A stretch of DNA of 41,302 nucleotides from NCBI GenBank assembly GCA_905234835.1, contig CAJOIZ010000022.1:1-41302 (forward strand), written 5' to 3'. Under the pieces are notes generated by a model that did not search any database, was not told the DNA's origin, and saw only the letters and a list, made by a program, of their open reading frames with translations. The stretch comes from Paludibacteraceae bacterium (lineage in GTDB: Bacteria; Bacteroidota; Bacteroidia; Bacteroidales; Paludibacteraceae). Positions within the stretch are counted from its first letter, which is position 1; each line of letters starts with the position of its first letter. Made by a program: the position numbers and the translations under genes. This document shows, piece by piece, positions 35,801-41,302 of this stretch.

Positions 35801-38800
35801 CTTATGCGGAGGCATCATGGCCACTGTTTTTGCTATATGATGGTTGTCACTGAACGAGACATTGCAGACCTCTGACTCTGTCGTACCTGATTCTCCGATT
35901 GTCGCACGCGCCTTGATGGCATGATGGTTGGCTACATCTTCGTTAGGGAATTGAATAAAGACCGACCATAATCCATCGCCGTCCACTTTGGCAGTACCCA
36001 CCACATCGTTGTGGTCACATATTGTAACGTGTTGGCAAGCCAATGGTGCCGTACCGCTTACATACAAAGTGGTCGGACTGACAAATGTGGGAGTTGTTAT
36101 GGTCAAGCCCTGGGCTTGCACCCAAACCGTACCAATGGGCTGGACTATCCGTGCGCCGTCAAGAATGAAACGGACGGAGCCTGTTATGCGGAAATCTCCT
36201 ATATTTTTTGGCAACAGACACATTCTGAGAATGTCCCCCTCCATATTCTCACAGGGGAAGACATAACGCCCGTCTTCTATCCGGTAGTTGCATGCGGTCG
36301 TACCGGTGAGCGCCGAGTTCTCCACCAAATCGCTTCCTTCGGGCATGTCCAGCAAAAACTCCACATTGCCGATTCGTCCCGCATACTGCTCCGCAAAAGA
36401 CAATTTGGACTGGATGACCACCGACTGACCGATGCTTATTAAATTTTTGTCGGCGATAAAATAAGTTCTCGAGTCCGTGAAACGGATTTTCTCCTCATCC
36501 AATATCGGCACATCCGCCACGCTGACTGTCGCGATTTTCCCGTCCTCGATATGCACCGCGTTCTTCACATAGTCGGTCCCTTCTTTCAGGCCCATGTCAT
36601 CCAGCGTGGACAGCAGCAGCACTCTGCGCAGGAGGGAATTGAAGGACATGCTGACAAGGGTGTAATCGCCCTGGGCGAGGTATGAAAAACAGAGACCGGT
36701 GGACTTGTATATATTGGAGCGCACATAGCGTCCATCGGCATCATACAGAATCGCCATCGCCGGATTGTTCTCGTCTTTATCCATCGCAGCCTCCAAACCG
36801 CCCCTCTGCTTGAGGGACAGTATCACATATCCCATACCGCTTTTTTCAATCGTGCAGGTGGCGCTGACTTTGCTAAAATAGTCGCTACGGCTTGCCGCTG
36901 TAATGTTCAGTTCATCGCCTGTCTCCACGCCAGAAATGATATACAATGCCTTGCCCTTGACGATGAAGTTCTCTATCGCAGCGTCTTTGGTCTGGTTATA
37001 GACTTCATAAACGACATCTCCTTCGTCATCAAAGCCGTCTGTGACTATGCCCTCCTCGCCGTCCTTTATCGCCTCGGTATAGGTCAGCCATGTGGTTACG
37101 ATGACACCGTTGAACGGCTCCAGTTCCACAGCCGGCAGTGCGCCGTCCGATGCCGGCACTCCGAATTCCACAGTCTTGGACAGATAGCCTGGGGCTGTCA
37201 CGGACAGTTCGCCTGCCATGTTCGTCCCCTGCAGTTCGTACCTGCCCTCCTCGTCTGTCGTGATGGTGACGGATTGGCTTTGGTTTCCGCTCTGTTGCGT
37301 TACTGCCACCGTGGCTTCTGCGATGCTTTCGCCCGTCTGTTGGTCTTTCACTTGTCCGCGGAGCGTCAACTGCTGTATTGGTTGGAGTCCGACCGTCAGA
37401 AGGTTTGCCCCCTCTCCGTCCACGGTATGCGGCACGGCATCCGGCGCGACGTACTGCTGCGCCGGTTCGCCGGTAAGGGTGACTTTGCAGTTCAGTTTGG
37501 TGCCTTCCGCCACGGCTTTCAGGTGGGAGCCGTGACCTAACGCCTTGTCTGACTCGTCCGTCCACAGACCCAATACATTGCTGGTAACATCTTTCCCGTC
37601 GGGGTCGGTGACTTTCAGGGTCACGTCTTTTGTCCGAAGCAGGTTGCCGAAGGTCAGCGTGATGTCCTCCTCGCCCAGTTCCGCCGAGGCGGTCTGCCCC
37701 ATTACCTGTCCGTAGGCGTTTTTCAGAACGGCTTGGTATTCGCTGCCCCGCATCTGCCCGCTATAGACAATCTCCCGTTTGTTGAGCACTCTGCGGTTTT
37801 GCACAAATTGGCTGCGGAGATTGGTGAGTTCCACAGTCATATCCTCGTAATACCCTTCCGGAACATCGGTCGGAAGTTTGACTGTGATGCTGCTGGTCTC
37901 ATAGAGCGGTTGGATATTGGGGAAGTCTTTCCATCCTTCCGCCTGCTTGTATAACTCCACACTTTCGGGCGGCACACGAACCACCACCTCATCTTTGGGA
38001 ACATTCATCTCACCGAAGGCGTTTTCTGCACAACTCGGTGGCGTAACGGCATAGCAGTCGATTGCATTGATGTTAAGGCCATAGAAAGCGTTCTCTTCAA
38101 TGTACTCAAGACTGGGTCCAAAAACGACATGTTCCAATTTGGGAAAGAAGTATGCCGTATTGGTAGAACCATATTGCAGCCTTGTCATCCCACTCGTCTG
38201 TGACAGGTCAAGCTTCAGAAGATTATTCATTGTGCCATTTGCAAATGCAGTGATGGAATATTTTGTGCTCAAGTTTCCTATGACCACCAAACTCACCACA
38301 TCGTCCCATTCAAACCGATACCTGTTCTTGGCTATAGTGAAAGCATTGGATAAAACACCATCCCGTATCTCGTCGAGATATAAGACTCTTGTAGAAGCAT
38401 CAAACCAGTTCGCCCCCGGCGAATAGGGCATCACAGCCCTGTGGGTAATGACCGCATTGAGATGGATGTCCGATTTGCCCATTGTCAGCCGCAGTTCCGG
38501 AGACGTGGACCAGACAGCCCCGTCCCGCATCCAAGCGGAGAACTCGCAATAGGTATTAACATCTATATAAGAACTTATTTTTATCGCTATATTGTACGTT
38601 ACACCTTCTTCAAGCTGATAACTTACAATATTAACCATGTCGTTGCTTTTGATAATGGTTTGGCTTGGCCATTTATTATCTGTGGATTTTACCGTCACCT
38701 GAGCGTTCTTGGATTTCGTTCCGACTTCGATGGTAAGCGTATGCGTGGGATTCTGTGACCACAGCATCATCGGAATTCCTATTGCCGCGAGAATAACTAA

Positions 38801-38812
38801 CAATTTCTTCAT
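32789..38812 (-). CDS. Giant secreted multidomain protein with T9SS sorting domain
   Basis: The 2007-residue protein starts with a signal peptide (MKKLLVILAAIGIPMMLWSQ). Residues ~190-300 are BspA-like leucine-rich repeats with the usual end (VELYKQAEGWKDFPNI). A carboxypeptidase-regulatory-like beta domain is at ~475-560 (LRGQVKDQQTGESIAEATV). Residues ~1285-1455 are helical, followed by an Asp-rich run at ~1474-1495. Beta domains follow, including a chitobiase C-terminal-like one at ~1860-1915 (IYYTLDGSSPLDSDT). The last ~60 residues are a type-A T9SS sorting domain ending in RIIKY. It is likely surface-anchored or released by T9SS. It lies 28 bp after the 779-residue gene. Function is unknown; adhesion or glycan binding is a guess. 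Confidence 0.88.
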   Translation of the reverse strand: MKKLLVILAAIGIPMMLWSQNPTHTLTIEVGTKSKNAQVTVKSTDNKWPSQTIIKSNDMVNIVSYQLEEGVTYNIAIKISSYIDVNTYCEFSAWMRDGAVWSTSPELRLTMGKSDIHLNAVITHRAVMPYSPGANWFDASTRVLYLDEIRDGVLSNAFTIAKNRYRFEWDDVVSLVVIGNLSTKYSITAFANGTMNNLLKLDLSQTSGMTRLQYGSTNTAYFFPKLEHVVFGPSLEYIEENAFYGLNINAIDCYAVTPPSCAENAFGEMNVPKDEVVVRVPPESVELYKQAEGWKDFPNIQPLYETSSITVKLPTDVPEGYYEDMTVELTNLRSQFVQNRRVLNKREIVYSGQMRGSEYQAVLKNAYGQVMGQTASAELGEEDITLTFGNLLRTKDVTLKVTDPDGKDVTSNVLGLWTDESDKALGHGSHLKAVAEGTKLNCKVTLTGEPAQQYVAPDAVPHTVDGEGANLLTVGLQPIQQLTLRGQVKDQQTGESIAEATVAVTQQSGNQSQSVTITTDEEGRYELQGTNMAGELSVTAPGYLSKTVEFGVPASDGALPAVELEPFNGVIVTTWLTYTEAIKDGEEGIVTDGFDDEGDVVYEVYNQTKDAAIENFIVKGKALYIISGVETGDELNITAASRSDYFSKVSATCTIEKSGMGYVILSLKQRGGLEAAMDKDENNPAMAILYDADGRYVRSNIYKSTGLCFSYLAQGDYTLVSMSFNSLLRRVLLLSTLDDMGLKEGTDYVKNAVHIEDGKIATVSVADVPILDEEKIRFTDSRTYFIADKNLISIGQSVVIQSKLSFAEQYAGRIGNVEFLLDMPEGSDLVENSALTGTTACNYRIEDGRYVFPCENMEGDILRMCLLPKNIGDFRITGSVRFILDGARIVQPIGTVWVQAQGLTITTPTFVSPTTLYVSGTAPLACQHVTICDHNDVVGTAKVDGDGLWSVFIQFPNEDVANHHAIKARATIGESGTTESEVCNVSFSDNHHIAKTVAMMPPHKKTPVVFNFFENSISAKSYTYVLQKYWTEHWQGSWMANLPYTTKFTFVALFDDLDQSKTNDVKIKVLASDGTTRTLKAKYDAAQKCYYASTGYPSSSKLPVSAYAYAEGEYSSISEEENADLAETNKDIVAKVTQAAVKAAEKGKTELLPGDEETLNLKYTVSGKDPYDFTMTEMDFDEAWELSRESGPFVYRSDEDTLVVALVDGREEAALILMDMNEHVALRMVITYAELDDLGAMPGKRPVNPRMWNPSGIDIWKLGEISGNIGSGLLNIIGLKDYIDGFSHMDEMTIRLERARKAFDKRDKEISHSIGEYCVTGKNVEAHSKEQQHEFYDRLSRLRGERLKFLHQLEDVQRAFWSELEHKAATDGLLFALGTVASGSGWGIKLGGRAGRWYSKYQNIRNSDAGKAVASQVGFAKSALDINILDYETWCNLDFDKEYQKFRQMCEEWGRGIMDDFKKLQRDIDDAKDCNRDEDKDDDDDDDNDDDDDFKDDDYSDNKAAYERDRLRGFPPTSTRWCTRRVRPLIDPQGYVYEAVPSNRVEGATATICYKDILLNDNGNAAGERDVMWDAENYEQVNPQITKSDGMYQWDVPQGLWQVRVQKEGYDNAASEWLPVPPPQLDVNIPIVRSRLPKVETAHAYEDAVTVKFDSYMLPALLTTEQITVKENGTAVEGVISLTDEEEAPDGAAYASQLRFVPATPFTAMEVTLIVSGQVKSYAGIEMDEPYEAVLPIERELKSLEAARKVYVEYQGTGTIRVKGTPAAAAAGKKVTVTCLSGIIASATQTEVVLDANGEADVTIQGDLPGEEIATFTMDDPALTTSTLVKVVTELPLVIEAPEASVATETEVAKGAEITLTCKTEGAAIYYTLDGSSPLDSDTRILYDGTPVVINAETTLAAVAVIDGKGSSEVRTWHYTVSVETRTEEVSGSSMQVTPARVRDSFVVTGVEGVFSLRVYSMSGKLLLTLEQVRSGQRVDASALPAGIHLVVVNTPSASFTQRIIKY

Positions 38813-38840
38813 AACTCAATCTGTATTTGGATGTTCTACT

Positions 38841-41180
38841 TTATTTAACGATTTTACGGGTAGTTTGTCCCTTCTTGAGGATATACACCCCATTCTGCAT
38901 TGCGGACGGTTCCGTGACGATGCGCCCTTGCAGGTCGTAATAAACAGGCTCGCCGGAGTGTTCGCTGACATCCTGAACCGATGTCGGCATTTTCGCTCCG
39001 ATGCACACGCTGAACCGGTCAGCGGCGGCGCCAGCCGCCGCGTCGAACGTGTAAGTCGATTGGGTCAGGTCCGTCTCTATGCCGGTGAGAAGGTCGGTCA
39101 GAATGACCGGTGTCTGTTCGTCGGGATTGTCCTTCAGTGACAGCGCATAACTGCCCTTGGCGGGGAAAATCATACCGAGGGTGAAAGTGCCGTCCTCTAA
39201 CGGCCGTTCGTCGATGGCGTATTGCACGCCGTTGTCCTGCACATATAGCTGCGGACCATCCTGCCCCATCATCTTGGCGGCATCACGCTCTAATTCATAG
39301 TCGGCTGACGCCTCCTCGTTGATGACTACGCGGGCGCGGTCATACCCGTCTTCGCTGTTCAGCAGGAAGTTATAGACACGGCGCACGGCATCGGATTCCG
39401 GCATCTGCCGCCTCGATTGAATCTGTGATGATGTATTGTTCCACAGTCCTCCCGGATCGTTATGCAGACGGCCTTCCTTCTTGAATGTGAGTGCTGTAAC
39501 CCCGTCAGGACACTGCACGAAAAACGCCTCGTTGGGATATAGGTAATACTCATCGTCCACGGGGGAGAAGGCATAGTAGTTAAAGCCGTCCCACACGGTG
39601 ATGGGGGCAGTGAAGTCCAGATGACGGATGTCGAAGAAGCAGGGATAGGGATTGCCTATGAGGTTCCATCCCTGACGGTGCTTGTACTTTGACGGGTAGG
39701 CGGTCAAGGGTACGGAAACATCGCCGCTGGCAAAAATCTGCTGCTTGTTCTCCGTTTCCATAGGCTTTACGTGCAATGTTGTCTGAGTATTATAATATGC
39801 TTTAGTGTCATATAATTTTTGTCCATGGAACACTATCAGATAGCCGCGGTTGGCATGCAGCATCTCGTCTCTCGAAAGCTGCCGCCAATAGCCGTCACTT
39901 GCAACCGTTGCTCGTTTCCCGCCGTCATATTCCATGCATATCACCTCCATGTTGCATTTGTCATGCAAGGGCGGAAACGAGATGTCAGACAGGCGGACAT
40001 CAAAGGGGAACGAGACAAAATGGATTTTCAGGGTTTTGGAACCTGTCTCTAAGTTGTTTGCCTCATTCCAAGTAGTTATCCTATTTCCTTTCCACCGCAC
40101 TGCGCTTATACCCATACGGTACGTCATTTCTATCTCCTCCGCCGAGACTGGCGAGTTGAAGATGGCTGTTGACGGTATGATTCTATATTCATACGAATTG
40201 AATTGATCTATACGACGGAACAAATACTGGCCGCAGTCCTGTTCGAGTCTGAACTTCTTCAGTTTCACCGGTTTTCCCGCATCCATTGTCAGTTGCGCAG
40301 GGTAAGTATACGCTGATCCCTGAGATGTTCCACGATCTCCGTCATCACTGTAACGATCTTCATTGTTATGGTAAAGAGCAATAGGAGGATAAACATAATC
40401 AGGACGATAAGTCCCACGATCGCTTGATACTTGATAGTATCTTGGGATTGTCAGCCGTGCGTCCTCTGCCAGTCCTTCCGTGTTCTGAATGGTGATATCC
40501 GGCCGCCAGCCTATGAACAAGTGTTCAACCGGCTCTTCCAACGCGACAAGGTTGGCGTTTTTGTACGGCTCGGTTTGGGCATACAAGTCCATCGCCATGG
40601 CAGGCACGTGTAGGGTGACATTCTCAAGCGACCCGCTCATGGGTTTATAAAATCCTTCTTGGATACTCATTTCTCCCCAATAAGGAGGATAGACGGAATG
40701 AAGGTACAAATCCGTAAACTTGTCGGAGGATTTAAAATTGAAACAAACCGTTGTCTGAGGAAGGTTCAGCGTGGTCAACACATTATCAGACGACGGCAGA
40801 TAGAACACCTCTGTGCCTTCAGGAACCGTAATCTCCTGAAACTCGCATTGATAATTCTTTTCTTGCGAAATCGTCACCCTCTTTAACGAGGTGCGGTATC
40901 CGCGATAGACATAGTCGCCCGGGATGTTGAGCGTCGGCTGGTCCGATTCAATCCTTAACAATGTCAGATAGAAGTAGCCGGAAGCACTGTATGCGGTGTC
41001 CAAACTATTCTCGAAGAACAGTTTGGTACCATCGGACAGTGTGCAGTAAATGTATCCCATTGTACCTCCGCCAATTTTATACGTGTAGGTCGTGTCCCGC
41101 AACTGCATCGGTTCGGGGTCCTGCGCCTGCATCCCCGTGAAGAAGAGGGAGGCGAGGAGGAGAAGGAGAAGTTTTTTCAT
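38841..41180 (-). CDS. Secreted BspA-like protein with C-terminal sorting domain
   Basis: The 779-residue protein has a signal peptide (MKKLLLLLLASLFFTGMQAQ). An N-terminal region includes leucine-rich-repeat-like strands (LNIPGDYVY, EITVPEGTEVFYLP, LYAQTEPYKNANLVAL). Then comes a long beta-rich middle with RQGWNLIGNPYPCFFDI, a motif of Bacteroidota outer-surface proteins. The end PVYYDLQGRIVTEP through VYILKKGQTTRKIVK is a T9SS-type sorting domain. It is the first gene of a two-gene operon with the 2007-residue protein. No clear promoter box was found, but 7-bp TTTATGA repeats lie just upstream. The last 99 bases of the window hold no gene that I can see. Confidence 0.85.
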   Translation of the reverse strand: MKKLLLLLLASLFFTGMQAQDPEPMQLRDTTYTYKIGGGTMGYIYCTLSDGTKLFFENSLDTAYSASGYFYLTLLRIESDQPTLNIPGDYVYRGYRTSLKRVTISQEKNYQCEFQEITVPEGTEVFYLPSSDNVLTTLNLPQTTVCFNFKSSDKFTDLYLHSVYPPYWGEMSIQEGFYKPMSGSLENVTLHVPAMAMDLYAQTEPYKNANLVALEEPVEHLFIGWRPDITIQNTEGLAEDARLTIPRYYQVSSDRGTYRPDYVYPPIALYHNNEDRYSDDGDRGTSQGSAYTYPAQLTMDAGKPVKLKKFRLEQDCGQYLFRRIDQFNSYEYRIIPSTAIFNSPVSAEEIEMTYRMGISAVRWKGNRITTWNEANNLETGSKTLKIHFVSFPFDVRLSDISFPPLHDKCNMEVICMEYDGGKRATVASDGYWRQLSRDEMLHANRGYLIVFHGQKLYDTKAYYNTQTTLHVKPMETENKQQIFASGDVSVPLTAYPSKYKHRQGWNLIGNPYPCFFDIRHLDFTAPITVWDGFNYYAFSPVDDEYYLYPNEAFFVQCPDGVTALTFKKEGRLHNDPGGLWNNTSSQIQSRRQMPESDAVRRVYNFLLNSEDGYDRARVVINEEASADYELERDAAKMMGQDGPQLYVQDNGVQYAIDERPLEDGTFTLGMIFPAKGSYALSLKDNPDEQTPVILTDLLTGIETDLTQSTYTFDAAAGAAADRFSVCIGAKMPTSVQDVSEHSGEPVYYDLQGRIVTEPSAMQNGVYILKKGQTTRKIVK

Positions 41181-41182
41181 AA

Positions 41183-41203
41183 TTTATGATTTATAATTTA
41201 TGG
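41183..41203. repeat. 7-bp tandem repeat, three units
   Basis: TTTATGA, TTTATAA and TTTATGG lie in register just upstream of the 779-residue gene. The first is the same heptamer as in the array at 31406-31468. Confidence 0.6.
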
Positions 41204-41302
41204 CAATAGTTCGTTAAAATTTTAATAACAGTTTTATATTGTGGCAGTTAAGCACTACCGGACTATTTGATTCAACTGTTGCGTTGGCTCTGACGAAAAG
41301 CC

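Overview
The window looks like a chromosomal piece of a Bacteroidales bacterium (phylum Bacteroidota). Several things point there. Many genes are preceded by the Bacteroidota promoter form TTTG-N19/20-TAnnTTTG. There is a GldJ-type lipoprotein and two large secreted proteins ending in type IX secretion (T9SS) C-terminal sorting domains. The three-gene succinate dehydrogenase/fumarate reductase and the folP-cdaA-metG order also fit. Genus cannot be assigned from the sequence alone.

Layout. (1) 1-10.5 kb is an AT-rich accessory block. It holds a lipoprotein gene between two direct repeats, then a six-gene minus-strand operon (8952 to 1174): a PLD-fold (BfiI/NgoFVII-like) nuclease, two DNA adenine methyltransferases of different classes, a GIY-YIG/DUF4357 protein, a helical protein and a PD-(D/E)XK-like protein. 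A DUF1016 (YhcG) nuclease gene lies upstream. This is a restriction-modification/defence island with two uncharacterised members. (2) 10.5-15.1 kb is a minus-strand operon recA - FAD oxidoreductase - tcdA - DUF975 - thioesterase behind a clear promoter. (3) 15.4-20.4 kb is a minus-strand set: rhomboid protease, then a polysaccharide-export lipoprotein, a chain-length regulator and topoisomerase III, which are packed together. (4) 20.8-24.5 kb is the plus-strand sdhCAB operon, ended by a perfect hairpin facing gcvH. (5) 24.6-26.8 kb is gldJ-gcvH (minus). (6) 26.9-30.7 kb is folP-cdaA-metG (plus), convergent with an initiator tRNA-Met gene. (7) 30.9-32.5 kb holds an RNase H, an HU protein and a DUF4143 remnant. 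(8) 32.8-41.2 kb is a two-gene operon for giant secreted T9SS cargo proteins.

The most unusual non-genic signal is a set of short tandem arrays confined to spacers. They fall into two period classes: 11 bp (with 22 and 33 bp) and 7 bp (with 14 bp). Their sequences differ from place to place, but the periods recur. One 22-bp array seems to have grown out of the 3' end of the 2007-residue T9SS gene.

The best candidates for something undescribed are the six-gene island, especially its two coupled distal genes, and the period-locked spacer repeats.
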